Assembly (NCBI RefSeq): GCF_018340385.1
Contig: NC_056573.1
Coordinates: 24,262,587 to 24,326,586 of the forward strand
Direction of reading: 5' to 3'
Length of the DNA: 64,000 bases
Source of the DNA: Cyprinus carpio
Lineage: Eukaryota > Chordata > Actinopteri > Cypriniformes > Cyprinidae
Shown here: in pieces, positions 49,060 through 62,895 of the stretch
Layout: each line of letters opens with the position of its first letter
How positions within the stretch are numbered: the stretch's first letter is position 1
Made by a program: the position numbers and the translations under genes
Notes under the pieces: generated by a model
What the model was told of the DNA's origin: nothing
Database searches by the model: none
The model's input: only the letters and a program-made list of their open reading frames with translations

Positions 49060-49260
49060 ACTGCATACCATGCTAAAAAACACTCAGACTCAGAATACCC
49101 TAGCAACCCCATAGCAACATACTAAAAAAAGAATATTTTCGTAACATCATGATGAAAAAAGTGCAGACTATCCTAGTAACCTCAATGCAACATGCTAAAA
49201 AATAGAACACTTAAGTAGCCACATAGCAACATCCTAGCAACCATACAGAACTCCTTAGCT
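49060..49260. repeat. 'ctagcaaccncatagcaacatgctaaaa' minisatellite
   Basis: About five degenerate units of 30-40 bp. Confidence 0.75.
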
Positions 49261-49541
49261 TTTCCACTAGAAAAGTGCTATAAATTTAGCCCAGAGATTC
49301 AGAGTTCTGTCTGTACCTTGCGTTCCAGTCTAGCTGTGTGAAGTTCTCTGATACAATGATGGCGGAACCCCTGAGGCCTCCAAAGGGCCAGTGAGAACAT
49401 TTAACTTTTTATTAACATAACATTTGCTCTCTTAATTAATCTATTTGCATATATATCCTAAAATTGGTAGCTCTGAGCTGTAACATGTACCTATTTGGCA
49501 AATGTTATCCATTTAAAGGTATCCTTGGCAGGCTTCATATA

Positions 49542-50780
49542 CAAACCCGATTCCAAAAAAGTTGGGACACTGTACAAATTGTGAGTAAAAAGGAATGGAA
49601 TAATTTACAAATCTCATAAACTTATATTTTATTCACAATAGAATATAGATAACATATCAAATGTTGAAAGTGAGACATTTTGAAATGTCATGCCAAATAT
49701 TGGCTCATTTTAGATTTCATGAGAGCTACACATTCCAAAAAAGTTGGGACACGTAGCAATAAGAGGCCAGAAAAGTTAAATGTACATATAAGGAACAGCT
49801 GGAGGACCAGTTTGCAACTTATTAGGTCAATTGGCAACATGATTGGGTATAAAAAGAGCCTCTCAGAGTGGCAGTGTCTCTCAGAAGTCTCTCAGAAGTC
49901 AAGATGGCCAGATGGGCAGAGGATCACCTGCCAATCTCTGTGCGTAAGAGTCAAGGCCGGAAAACCATACTGGATGCCCGTGATCTTCGGGCCCTTAGAC
50001 GGCACTGCATCACATACAGGAATGCTACTGTAATGGAAATCACAACATAGGCTCAGGAATACTTCCAGAAAACATTGTTGTTATCAACGCTCAGTTCAGA
50101 AGCCTGCATCTCTGATGGTATGGGGTTGAATGAGTGCGTGTGGCATGGGCAGCTTACACATCTGGAAAAGGCACCATCAATGCTGAAAGGTATATCCAAG
50201 TTCTAGAACAACATATGCTCCCATCCAGACGTCGTCTCTTTCAGGGAAGACCATGAATTTTCCAACATGACAATGCCAGACCACATACTGCATCAATTAC
50301 AACATCATGGCTGCGTAGAAGAAGGATCCGGGTACAGAAATGGCCAGCCTGCAGTCCAGATCTTTCACCCATAGAAAACATTTTGCGCATCATAAAGAGG
50401 ACGATGCGACAAAGAAGACCTAAGACAGTTGAGCAACTAGAAGCCTGTATTAGACAAGAATGGGACAACATTCCTATTCCTAAACTTGTGGAACTTGTCT
50501 CCTCAGTCCCCAGACGCTTGCAGACTGTTAGAAAAAGAAGAGGGGATGCCACACAGTGGTAAACATGGCCTTGTCCCAACTTTTTTGAGATGTGTTGATG
50601 CCATGAAATTTAAAATCAACTTATTTTTCCCTTAACATGATACATTTTCTCAGTTTAAACATTTGATATGTCATCTGTTTTATTCTGAATAAAATATTGA
50701 AATTTGTAACTTCCACATCATTGCATTCTGTTTTTATTCACAATTTGTACAGTGTCCCAACTTTTTTGGAATCGGGTTTG
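49542..50780 (+). mobile_element. Tc1-like DNA transposon, internally deleted and inactive
   Basis: Long inverted ends beginning CAAACCCGATTCCAAAAAAG are flanked by TA at 49540-49541 and 50781-50782. Transposase-like text is present in pieces. The N part (about 49904-50050) encodes GRKTILDARDLRALRR. The C part, in another frame relation, is near 50240-50560, with 'cagaccacatactgcatc' and 'cttgtggaacttgtctcctcag' coding for the C-terminal region. A stop ends the N part at 50050, and the sequence that should hold the first catalytic Asp region is deleted near 50075. The copy is non-autonomous. Confidence 0.88.
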
Positions 50781-50964
50781 TATCTGCTCTCTCTACACTG
50801 TTACAACTGCTCAAACCCATACAGAGACAAGCATAAAGAACTAATATAAAGGCAGAAGAACTGTTCAGGAAAGAACTTTGTTTACTTAGTATCCAGTCTA
50901 ATGGCTAATAATCCACATCTTTCAGCCACAAGATAAAAAAGGACTTATTATCTCAGACTTGTTT

Positions 50965-51585
50965 TTTTATATATTCTTTTTTTATTCTGTGGTGCACACA
51001 GAGAAAACAGAACTGTGAGATCAGAATTCTGACTGTGAAGTCAGTTTTTTTTTTTTGTGAGACAAAGTCAGAATTGCAAGATGTTAATTTGCATTTCTGA
51101 GAAATCAGAATTGTGAGATAAGAAATCGTAATTGACTTTTTTTTTTTTTTTTAATCCATGAAAAAAAAAAAAAAAAAAAAAAAACAGATTTGCGAGATCC
51201 AAACTCAGAATTGTGAGCCATAAAAACTCAGAATTGCAATTCTCTGAAGAAAAGTCAGAACTGTGAGATATAAACTCACAGTTCTCAGGGCAAAAAAAGT
51301 AATAATTGTGAGATAAAATTTCATAATTATCTTTTTTATTTGGCAGGAAAAAAAAATTGTGAGATGTAAACTCAGACTTCAGAGAAAAATAGTCAGAATT
51401 GTGAAATGCAAAGTCTGAGGTTATAAAAACATTTAAAAAATAAAAAAGGGAATTGTGACATTTTATCTAACAATTCTGAGGTTTATTCTAGCGGAATTGT
51501 TAGATAAAAAGTCACAATACCTTTTTATTTTTATTTTATTTTATTTTTTTATTTTTTTAATTCTGTGGTGAAAACAGGCTTCCAT
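50965..51585. mobile_element. expanded copy of the 666-1061 family
   Basis: Many 'gtcagaattgtgagat' units, poly-T and poly-A runs (51138-51184), and the right end 'ggtgaaaacaggcttccata'. The left TIR is worn ('ttctgtggtgcacacag'). Confidence 0.65.
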
Positions 51586-52639
51586 ACATGACACTCTCAA
51601 AGTGTAAAGACAGTATAACTTTAAATGATAATCATCAAATAATTAAACAAAAAATCCCTTTAAAACAATAAAGAAAAAAAAATCTAAATTGTGAAACCTA
51701 CCAATCTTGTAATGTACATTAAATAAAGCCTCTCTTCACAATATCTCATCAAACTCTAAAAGTTTCCAGTTGGCGGATTGCAAGGTTTAAACCTTTAAAC
51801 ATACGCTTTGTTTGTTTGTTGACATATGGATTTTGAGTGTAAGAAACATAACAGTTGTTTTCCTTGCACTCTGCCCATTTTTTCCTGATCTGTTTGGATC
51901 AGCATGTTATTACGAATGAACACAGAGCTGTGCTCATGAATACACAATCACAGCAGGAGAGCAGCGAGACAGAGACAGCCAGAGACGAGTCGAGAGCGAG
52001 AGATGTGAGAGTATTAATGTAAGCTATGGAACTTATAATCATACTCAGCATTCTCAAGTTAATTCTGTGTGCTGGTGAGAAGCATCCCACCTTAGAGAGA
52101 GCAGATCTGACAGGTGAGAACATTCAAACAGCTCTCTAATTACAGCTCAATAATAAGAATAAACATAACAGTGTCTTCACATTTCCTCATGTGAAGTAAA
52201 TGACAAATGGAGCAGACCAAATATAATAATATAAAAGAAATTCGCAATTTAATAACTTCATTAAAATAAAATTCCATATCTATTTGCTTCAAGGTCATCT
52301 TTATGCTATTATATGTGAGCTAAAATAACATTTTACAGACTGACTTGGATCTCAGTACTCAATTTTGATGTTTCGCACTACATAACTTTCATTTTGCTAT
52401 CCTTAAAATTTGAATCTCATAATGCAATGATCTTATTCTCAAAATTTTGACTTTCAGATCATGACTTGTTCATTTCATAATATAGTAATTTGGATAGGCA
52501 ATCCTGTAGAAAAGAAATAAAAAAAAGAAATATGGACACCTGAATTTAAATGCATCATACACAGCTGAAAATATATGTAAATATAGGTGCCAATTTATAT
52601 AAATATAGGCCTAATTTAACATAAAAAGTCTCAGAATCC

Positions 52640-52770
52640 TTAAAGGAATAATTCACCCAAAAATGATTTTCTCATCCTCATCATTCTTAACCTTTATTTA
52701 CTCTGTGGAACATAGAAGCAGATATTTTGAAAAAGTCAATGGGCTCCAAAACGGTTTGGCTTGCACACAA
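52640..52770 (+). mobile_element. foldback MITE fragment, copy 3
   Basis: 'taaaggaataattcacccaaaaatgat...tctcatcctcatcat' and 'gcagatattttgaaaaa'. Confidence 0.6.
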
Positions 52771-53246
52771 GTTTGGAAAGACATTAGGATGTGTATGATG
52801 ATTACCACCAAATTTGCATCCCAATGCTAGTATTTGAAAATTCGTCATAACAAACAGCATTATGGGTAAGAGTAACAGATGTAAAAGATGAGTCTGGGCT
52901 CCTACACACAATCAAACCACATCCAAAACTTCTCCATCCTTTAAAATTGTGCGTACGACTCAAAGCCAGAGAATATCTCCTGCTGATGCTCCCTCTGACA
53001 AATGAGTCGTTACCGTCTGACTCACTGACTGGCATCTGCTGGCTTAAAATCACTTAATTAACCACTGAACTCTCAGTTGTCTGGCGTTCAGGATGGCTGG
53101 AAATCAACATGCTGCTCTAAAATACTAATACCTCACAAAGTAGCGTGCATGTCTCAGGTTATCTGACTAGAACAGCTTCTCCAGTGAGTTGGTGGAGAAG
53201 CAGAACTGCTGCATTTACTTTGTAAACTTTAACTTAAACTACACTT

Positions 53247-53660
53247 CCATTAAAAAGTTTGGGGTCAGTAAGATTGTTTTATGATTTTAAAATAATCCTC
53301 TTATTCTAATCAAGGCTGCATTTATTTGATCAAAAATTACAGTAAAAACAGTAATACTGTGAAATATTATTACAATTTTAAAAACTTGTTTTCTATTTAA
53401 ATCTTTAAATATATTTTAAAATGTCATTTATTCCTGTGATGGTTTTCAGCATCATTACTCTAGTCTTCAGTGTCACATGATCCTTCAGAAATCATTCGAA
53501 TAAGCTGATTTGCTGCTCAAGAAACATTTATTATTATTATCAATGTTGAAAACAGTTTGTTGTAGAAACAGTGTATTTGTAGCACCATAAATTACTTTAC
53601 TGTCACTTTTGATCGATAAAATATGCCCTTGTTGAATAAAAATATTAATTTGCATTGCAG
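53247..53660 (+). mobile_element. dispersed cyprinid repeat, copy 5
   Basis: 'aaaaagtttggggtcagtaagatt' through 'cttcagtgtcacatgatccttcag' to 'cttgttgaataaaaatattaa'. Confidence 0.82.
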
Positions 53661-54278
53661 AGACAAGTTTTGCATGTGTAAGTACAGCTTATTTACTTTC
53701 TTCAGAACATTTCAAAGCATAGTTTTTTATGTGAATGGCATCCACAAAATTATGATAGTGCTAGTGTCACATTAAAATGAAAATAAATAAAAATCTACAA
53801 TTTTGAGAATAAAGACAGCATTACAAAAATAAAATCTTAATACTTTGATTAATAAGCTGACTTTGCTCTTCTCCAGCACATACATTTGATGTTAATTTCC
53901 CTATTACTTTAATCTTGTAATGCTATGAGCTCATTCTCATAATTTTGACAAAATGTTACTTTATTAATCCTATAATGTTATGACTTTATTCTCATAAACA
54001 TCCTACTATGAGATTATTCTCAAAACCTTATGACTTCTCAAAATGTTCCTAATTATTTAAATGTGGCACTTATGCGCCATCACACAAAATACAAAAAAAC
54101 ATATTTCTTTTCAAATCAAAACAAAATATAAGCAAAACCAGAAGTCATTTTCTCTCTTTCATCACACCTTTTATAACACTTCAAGTTAAACTTACATAGA
54201 TATGAAGGTTAACATCAGAGAAATATTTGATTGAAATTTATTAGTATATTAATGCTTGAACCGACCAGTCAGACTTAC

Positions 54279-54640
54279 TTCAGCATCTTGATGGACTGGG
54301 ATTGGACTCAGACCCTGTTCACAGGTGCATGGTGATGTTCACCCATAAAGCACAGCGTCTCTTGAACTTGCATCTCTGTCTCACACTTTTACGACCTCAG
54401 AGAAGCAAAGCATCAGCAGCTGATCTGAGCTCAAACTGCCTGCAGAAAGCTGCTCTGTCTCCAGGCAACCGTGCAATACTCTGCCGCTTTCCTTATGGCC
54501 CAGGGACCGGTCCTCTCCGGAGCCTGTCAGCTAACCACTAAACTGTTCCTTTTTACCGTCACAACCACTCTGACATCCACAGACCCATCTCACAGTCTCC
54601 AGGCACTGCTCTAGCCTAATCGCAAATGTCCCACTGTAAG
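54279..54640 (-). other. candidate 5' non-coding exon of sema6b
   Basis: On the minus strand a GC-richer, repeat-free segment ends in AAGATGCTGAA|GTAAGTCTG, a near-consensus donor. The sema6b ATG exon needs an upstream exon, and no better donor in such a setting was noticed. The 5' limit is arbitrary. If joined, the ATG at the end of this exon would open a short upstream frame that overlaps the sema6b start and stops at the TAA in ATGGCGACCCTAA. Confidence 0.25.
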
Positions 54641-54865
54641 GGGCTGGAAATGAAGTGAGTCGCTCAGCTAAACTCCACAGTGAGACTCATTCAAAGTCGA
54701 TGCAAGAGATTATAACTGTATTTCACTCACCGCCTCATAATGACTCTCTCCCCCCTGCCACAGTCCCACTTGAGAGTCATAACCTCAACATGTTTCCCAG
54801 CTCTGAGTTCCTACAACTTGAAAACATCCATTAAACATCAGCTCTGGTTAATGGATGCAGCGCTG

Positions 54866-54867
<2 letters not shown>

Positions 54868-54896
<29 letters not shown>
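54868..54896. repeat. (GT)n microsatellite
   Basis: About 14 GT units. Confidence 0.95.
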
Positions 54897-54901
<5 letters not shown>

Positions 54902-55780
54902 ATGCACCCAGTGGTATTGAAGAACATGCACTTCCTTAAACATGTTTTAGTCCTAGAAGGGGGAATTAACTTAGAAAATGTGTTTGCATATTTGCAAATT
55001 CAATTTAAAAGAGTCATAATCCACACTTCTGTATCATTTTATATTTTCCCCCGGAGTTCATTGCACATGGCTGTGGCAACCATCTTTAAAGGGATAGTTC
55101 ACCTTCAGTTTATTAACCAAATTCAATTCCATAGTATGAAAAAACACAAAATACAGAAGGAATGCTATTAATTAAATTCAATGTAATTTAACTGGGCGGT
55201 CATATGTTAATTATGCCACCTATTTTGTAACTTCAAAGTTTTCAAAACCTCTTTCTGGTCTGGGTAGGGAGCTTTGAGTTCTGAAAAGTATGTCTACACA
55301 CATAGTACAAACTTTTTATATGAAAAGAAAATGGAAAGTGCTGTTTTTCCATGATACATTGATTTTAATGTGGTTGCATCAGTCGTGTGATGAAGGCAAT
55401 GACAAGAACTGTATGTGACATTTCACGGACCCAAATGAAACAGCTTTTTAATGAACACAGAGGCCTGGGAAACTGCACCCCATTTATGAATGTGACAAAA
55501 AACCATCAAAGAGAAGCTGTCTGTGCATGCTCCAACTAAAACAGCCTTCCCCCAAACAGATATTATAAACAAGCTGGCATTTACAGTCTGACACCTTGCC
55601 AGGTTTCTCTCGCTCTCTCTCTCTTCTCAGCAGCACACACATATGCTCTCCGAGCCACACGCCACCGTTTGAAGTGCTGAACCTAATCCATCCATAATCC
55701 CTCACACAGAAAAAGCTAATCAAAGCAAAAACTATGGAGAAACACCCATGTTGCAGAAGGGATGAAAACCTGAGATCCAT

Positions 55781-56349
55781 TTAAAGAAATAGTTCATCCA
55801 AAAAAGAAAATTTGCTGAAAATGGAATCATCCTCAAGGCAAAACAAGATGTGGATGAGTTTGTTTCTTCTTGATATTGCTTACTCCAGTTAAAAAAGTTG
55901 TTTTGTCTAAATCAGGTGAGAAATATGCACAAATCAAGCTCCGTTTGCAAGAACTTTACAAAAACTGTTCTAAACAAATATGTTGGTGGATTTTGATATG
56001 AGAGGACAAGAGGGGACTTTTTCAATGGATGAAGTGTTATTATGGATTATGGATGATGTTTAAAGATACAACACCTTGATGGATTTGTTTCTTACAAACA
56101 CACAGCTTTTCACTTCAGAAGATGTAAATCGATGGACTGGAGTGGTGTGGATAATTGTGATGTTTTTATCAGCTGTTTGAACTCTTATTCTGACGGCACC
56201 CATTCACTGCAGAGGATCCACTGGTGAGCAAGTGATGCACTGCTAAATTTCTCCAAATCTGTTCTGATGAAGAAATAAACTCATCTACATTTTGGATGGC
56301 CTGAAATTGAGTAACTTTTCAGCAAATGTTCATTTTTAGGTGTGGAACA
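55781..56349. mobile_element. foldback MITE, 'CACTGCAGAGGATCCA' family, copy 1
   Basis: The ends 'ttaaagaaatagttcatccaa' and 'gttcatttttaggtgtggaac' are inverted. The interior 'gacggcacccattcactgcag' (56192) is the complement of the copy at 61472-61800. Confidence 0.75.
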
Positions 56350-57084
56350 CCGTTTCGACCTCACCTCTGTAACCAGCGTCCTCTGGTGATGCTGAAAAGC
56401 ATTATGGACAAAACGCTGTTCAGACGCTGACATTTCTGTATGTTTAATCCTGTTTAATGAGGCTAAATTTAGCCAGTGTGTTCCACTGTGAAGGTGACTA
56501 GTCCCCACAGGAGGTTTTTAAAACATGCGAGGGGACCGAATGCATGTCATTTATGGCTTATAGGCTGATGTTCATATTAGGATTCCATCTTTAAAGTGAG
56601 GAAAAAATATTTCTTGCCTATAACAAGTACCATTGATTTTTACAGCTGCCATGCCAACGGCCCATTCAGAGTGTGCGGAAAATACACTTTTAATTATGAC
56701 AATGGTAGGTGGAAGTGACTTCGCAACACTTCATAAATATTGGCTGCACACAGTACAATAAGTATTTCCCACCGTAAATGCAGAAAATAAACAGGAAGTA
56801 CAAGGTGCTAAATGCTTTTGATATTCTGAAGTTTCACACAGCTTTCACAGTTTGCAAGGAGAATAAGGAGGAAGCAGATGGTGAATTGCATTTAGCAGTC
56901 ACCTCCCACCTGCTTTTACTGGCACCTGTGTGTTTACTGCACTGACGTAATGAGGTTTATCTGTTCATTCATCTATCCATTCATCAATTCATCATTCCCT
57001 CTGTCATCCACCATCTATTCCATCAGTCTGAATATACTTTCATCAATCTGTTCATTCAAAACTATCTATCTACCTATACATAAA

Positions 57085-57230
57085 ACATACAAACAGTGCT
57101 GGGCAGATTGCTTACAACTTTTCAAAATTGTAGTTAGTAGATTACACATTTTAAGTAATGAATTTAGACTTATGAACTTAGACTTGATTACTTTTAGATT
57201 ACTTGTTTATTACATTTGAACGGGGAATTC
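57085..57230 (+). mobile_element. MITE fragment, 'acagtgctgggcagattgctt'
   Basis: Start resembles the 'cagtgttgggaaagttac' ends; followed by 'tagattac' words. Confidence 0.35.
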
Positions 57231-58673
57231 AGCATCACAAAGCAGAAATCAGTGTAGTTAGACTATCTATGAATTTCCCCTGTGGGATCAATAAACTTCA
57301 TCCATTAATCTTGCATAAAGGCTGTATTCATCTAGACTTAGTTAAAGCAGTCAGATAAACATGTCTATTTACAGAAGAGTGAAAAGTTCTTAAAGACGTC
57401 TGTTTCATGAAAAACATTCCCCGCTCTGACTGTCAGGGGTGTAATACGCTTTAATCTGATAGAAAGATAAACATTCAGTCTTTCGTTAAAAAAAAAAAAA
57501 ACAACAAAAACATTTGGCAAGAAAACAAAAAAACGAATTAACTTCTCTGATTGCTTCTTCAGAGACGTAAACCACAGACAGAGTGACATTCAAAGGACCT
57601 GTCAGGATCCGGAGATGAAGGAAAGCTAGAAGGAGCTGAGATCATCGACACACATGGAGAGCGAATGCCAGGATAACTGAGACTGACTGCAGTCTTATCA
57701 CAGCCAGACACCACTGTAAACAAATCCATCATATCCTGTTTAAGAAGAGTGCGAGCTGTAATACAGCATTATGGATGATGGGAACAATCTGTAGTAGATC
57801 CACACTCTGACATTTTCCCTGCATAATGTTCTTCATGAACTGAAAGTTTCAAACTCATTTGTCTTTGAGCTGGATTTTAAAGAGGTCACTTCATGGAAAA
57901 CACAACTTTTCTTGCTCTTTTGATGTAAGAGTTCGATAAATGCAAACAAACTATAAATGAAGCATGGAAAAATCTAGCTACACTATACTGGATTGATGCA
58001 AAGAAGACAAAGAAGTATAGAAAATAAATGTGACCAATACACTAATAAATTCATTAATTAAAGATTTATGAATGTAAATAATTAATAGTTACTTTTAACT
58101 TTATATAATATAAATAAAATGTATTAAAAAATTTGTATAAATGAAATAAAATAAATTTGTTTAAAATAAAGAACAAAAGAAAGAATCAATGTCATGTAAC
58201 CATTAACTGACATCAGTGAACCGTGAACCTGTGCATTGTTAAATTATTGAAAAATCAGGGGGATTTTAAGTAAATATTTTAGGCCAAAGGGATTTGGCTG
58301 GCAAAGTCCACAAAAAGCACATTTATGTACACTTTTAAATAAATAACTTTTAAAAAATATTTTAAATTGCAATAACATTGCCCAGCATAAATGGTTACTG
58401 GTTACTATATTTTGAATAAATAAATACTGTAAATAAATTCATCCTGAATGAGCAATACAAAAACGTGTAAAAATAAATAAATACACAAATAAATACATGT
58501 TCCCTTTTAAAAGGGTATTTATTTATATTTTTAGGGGCAGACCATGTTTCTGAACATTGGATTGACATTTGTCAATATGGGTGGTCTGGTCATGTGTTGA
58601 TGGTATCATATTTTCCAGCTGTTTAGTTTGAAAAAATGTGACTGGGTTTTAATAAATCTAATACCCAGTCATG

Positions 58674-58678
<5 letters not shown>

Positions 58679-58704
<26 letters not shown>
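58679..58704. repeat. poly(A) tract, 26 bases
   Basis: Uninterrupted A run. Confidence 0.93.
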
Positions 58705-58707
<3 letters not shown>

Positions 58708-60229
58708 GAATTCATTAATGTAAACAACATTCTGCAGGAAAAATCACAATGGCACTTTAACAAAATTGAACAACAGTCCAAAAACTCACAAAGCCACTCA
58801 TTTTTAACAGCAACACTAGCTTACAATCAAATTGAGTAATAAAACACATTAAACAGGCAATAATGTGTTTGCATGTTTTGTTCCCACTCTCTTAGTGAGT
58901 AAAAATGATTGATAATTTTCTCAAATGCATTTATGGACTCCCATGTGAAAGGAAAATCTGCTAAATTCCGGAGGTGAAAACAGAGGACGTATTTGTCATT
59001 TCACCGCAAACAGTGGCGTCTGAAATGCTCCATTTACAGCACAAATCAACAGCAGCAGTCTCAGCATCCATTTAAAGGTTAAAAAGAAGCAAAGCCAAAG
59101 AACAGGAAAGAGAGAGAGAGAATTATGTCTGGGCCGGGGAAACTTCGTGAGGTCAGCAGTGCTGAAAACGGGAGTGTTATCAACAAATGACCACTGCTGC
59201 TCTTTGCAAAGGGCTGAAAGATAGAGGCTGAGGTTAAGCTATGGCTCGCTGGCACACACAGACATGCTGGGGGAAAGCCTGACTCCTAACAGATTCCTGA
59301 TATACAGTATATGCACGAGCGCTGGACCTTTCTAAAGAGGGTTTTGAACAAGAGGTGGGTCTCAGTTCGCTCCCTAGTTTAGTAGTAAATACGCAGGGAG
59401 TCTTTTTTTTAGGACTGTCCCATTGTTAAAATCCTTTGAATGTACTGAAAAACACAAAAAAATAACCACAACATGCCATAAGAAAGCAAGCATTGGCTGC
59501 TCACTGCATTCGCTCAGTGGAAATGTTTCCTCTGCAGTCTGTGAACTGATTTTTGTTGTATTTTTATTTATGTAAAAAGTTTTTCCCATTTATTGTTGAT
59601 TAAAATGATACTTTGCCACAAAAAAAAGATATTTGAAATTGTTTTGTTACAAAGCATAATAACTGTATTCAACAATAAAATAAGAAAAGCATTTTACATA
59701 TGCTTTAAGTTTTTAAACATTTACGTTTTTGTTTTGTTTGTTTTTAAAAGTTTTACATTTATAAATAAAAATAGAATTCACTTAAACTTTTATAAACTTT
59801 TCAAGAACAATTCCTGTGTCGTTTAAAAAACATTTTGATTTTATTTTATATTTACAAATGCAAATTTTTAATGTATAACTCCTAAGCTATTTACATAAAA
59901 TATTTTAAATATTTTCTCATATTTTCAATTATTTTGCATGTTTATTGTACATATTCCTTAAATATAAAATATTTTAAATCTGCATATATATAAATAAAAA
60001 AAATAAAAAAACTACCCAACAAAACATTTAGAGTCAGTGAATACAATACAAGAAATTATTTAACCTATATTTATATACTGCATGTACATTTTAATTTACA
60101 ATTTTTAACTTTTGCGATTTTTAATAGGTTTTTTTTTTTTTTTTTTGATAAACTTTTATAGTTATTATAGTTAACTAAAACTAAAACTATTTCAAAAAAT
60201 CCTTTCATTACTTGGAAAAAACACACTTT

Positions 60230-60374
60230 AATTAAAATAAAATAAGAATTTTTAAAAAAAGAATAATTACTTCTTTTATTTCAACTTGTTGCCACGTAAA
60301 CATTTCTCATTTTCATTTAGTATAAGTTGACATACTAAAATAACTAAAACTGGAAAAAAATAAAAATAAAAATG

Positions 60375-60453
<79 letters not shown>

Positions 60454-60519
60454 TACTAATAAATATAACTAATAAAATTACAAATACACATAACCAAATT
60501 ACTAAGACATAAACTAAAA

Positions 60520-60577
<58 letters not shown>

Positions 60578-60620
60578 ACAATTTTTGAAAATATTAATAA
60601 AAACTATAATAGGACCCTGA
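60230..60620. repeat. A-rich dispersed repeat split by two (TA)n arrays
   Basis: 'cttgttgccacgtaaacatttctca' belongs to the 6900-7780 family. TA arrays occupy 60378-60448 and 60524-60571, each preceded by 'aaaatgaa(t)atat'. Confidence 0.75.
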
Positions 60621-61471
60621 TGTTAAATAACACTGCTAATGCAAGATATTCTTTCCATTAATACAAAAAAGTAATCAAAAATGGGTCACAAGCACATTTC
60701 AGAATGGCATTGTATTTTTACCAGCTACAACGAAGCTACACGATGCACAAAACAAATGATACTAGCAGTTGCATGACCTTGTAGAAGTGTTATGAAGTAC
60801 ACCAGTGTTTGTACACCAGTGTCTAAATTTGTACTGATTCCCAACATAAAGAATGAAGCAATGTAATGAGACACAGCCTACACCTCATCAGTCGTCAAAA
60901 AGACAGGACAGGAAATTCAAATCAGAGGTTAATGTGTAGATGTCAGCTTATGCAATTCTCCAAGACCCCCCGGCTTCAATGGGCCAACATTAGCATAGAC
61001 CGCAGGGCTCGGGGGGGTGGGGGGTGGAGACTGATGACCAGAGTAGATGCGGTTTCAAACCCCAGGAGACTTGCCATCGGCAAAATGAATTGGTAACCAG
61101 AACGGAGGCTGAATCAATGCAGCAGGCACCAGCATTAGAGCTTCAAACACACACTGAGAGTGTGAGAGAGACTTGATTAAATGGTCTGATTACAAACCAC
61201 TTGCACATTAAAACACATCAGACCGATTAAAATGATTAATGAGTCCATACCAAACACGTTACCAGCCAATCAAATGGCAGCTTGGGTGGAGGAGGTTATG
61301 GGAATATTAAATTTTCTGAAGAGTGAAAGTCAATGACATGATTCTAGGGTGTTACTATGTTGTTGCTAAGTTGTTTTCAGTGCTTTTGTTGCATTGCTGT
61401 GAGGTTGTTGGGTAGTTTATTACTGGTTTAATTCAATTTTAAGTAACTGATACTATATACCGCTATATACT

Positions 61472-61800
61472 ATTAAAGGAATAGTTCAACCAAAAATTTT
61501 AATTTGTTGAATGTTCTCACCCTCAAACCATCCAAAATGTAGATGAGTTTGTTTCTTCATCTAAACAGATTTGGTTAAATTTAGCATTGCATCACTTGTT
61601 CACCAATGGATCCTCTGCAGTGAATGGGTGCCGTCAGAATGAGAGTCCAAACAGCTGATGAAAACATTACAATAATCCACAAGTAATCCACACCACTCTA
61701 ATCCAGTCCATCGATTAATGTCTTGTATCCTACAAATGTGAATACTTGTAGGAAATAAATCCATCAAGACGTTTTTAACTTTACACAGTTTCTGGAAAAA
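61472..61800. mobile_element. foldback MITE, 'CACTGCAGAGGATCCA' family, copy 2 (inverted relative to copy 1)
   Basis: Starts 'ttaaaggaatagttcaacca'; 'ggatcctctgcagtgaatgg' and 'ccgtcagaatgagagtccaa' mirror 56170-56225. The right half is truncated. Confidence 0.75.
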
Positions 61801-62305
61801 AAGTATCGAGAGGTGGGTAGTGAATGGAACCAGATTGCACAAAAATCCCAATTCAATCCTATAAATGGCTTTTCTTTAAATGAATTTGGTTCAAATGAAA
61901 TGAATGGGTCTGTATGGGGTCTTTCACTTTCAATTATGGAGGTCTGATATTCACTGACTCTTGAGAGATATGAGTTTGATTGCTGCAAAATTATCTAGCA
62001 GTCCCGAGGTTAAGTCTATCTCCTCTGTGAATTTCAGATGAATATGGACAATTGCTTAAAATGAGCAGATAAAAAAAAAAATCTTGCACAGTATATGACA
62101 GTGCTTCAACTTTTGTCATCTGCTCTGCGGGATTTAAAGTGAAAATGAAAAGCCATATGCTACCTATTTTAATTATAAAATATGATGCAGAGGGACTTTA
62201 TTATCTGTAGGAATACTGGATATCAGAGCAAACCAACAAAAAATTATCATTTTAATATATAATATATATTAATATATTATATTATATTATATTAATTTAA
62301 TATAT

Positions 62306-62467
<162 letters not shown>

Positions 62468-62499
62468 TTTTTCTGAACAAACACAGATCACAGTTCCAG

Positions 62500-62590
62500 A
62501 AAAATATTAAGGAGCAAAATTGTTTTCAACATGGATAATAATAAGAAATGTTTCTATTAGAATGTTTTCATTAGAATGTCACAAACTGTT
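62500..62590 (-). mobile_element. fragment of the dispersed cyprinid repeat
   Basis: 'ttgttttcaacatggataataataagaaatgttt' is the inverse of the family's 'aaacatt..ttattattatcaatgttgaaaac'. Confidence 0.6.
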
Positions 62591-62596
62591 AAAAAC

Positions 62597-62601
<5 letters not shown>

Positions 62602-62666
<65 letters not shown>
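62602..62666. repeat. (TA)n array
   Basis: About 32 TA units. Confidence 0.96.
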
Positions 62667-62674
<8 letters not shown>

Positions 62675-62895
62675 TAATGATATAATGTTTTTGCCTTTTA
62701 ACGTTAACTTTACTAATAAAATGACCAAAGGTAAATTAAAAAAAAAAAATTTACCAAATGACCCCTTTTAAATATCAAATAGTCATTTATGTATATGCTC
62801 TGATGCCAGTTGTTTACAGGAGACAGGATGTTATGGATGCTTCTGTTTTGTTCTACAGTGTTGGTTTTGCCATTTAAACTGAGAATGAATTGCAG

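Noticed and set aside
49680..50050. Functional transposase gene
   Set aside because: The coding sequence is deleted and interrupted; only pieces of a Tc1-like transposase remain.
54302..54541. 79-codon plus-strand protein gene
   Set aside because: No similarity; the openness reflects locally higher GC, and the better signal here is a minus-strand donor.
55161..55484. Gene between repeats
   Set aside because: No open frame, splice pattern or motif supports one.
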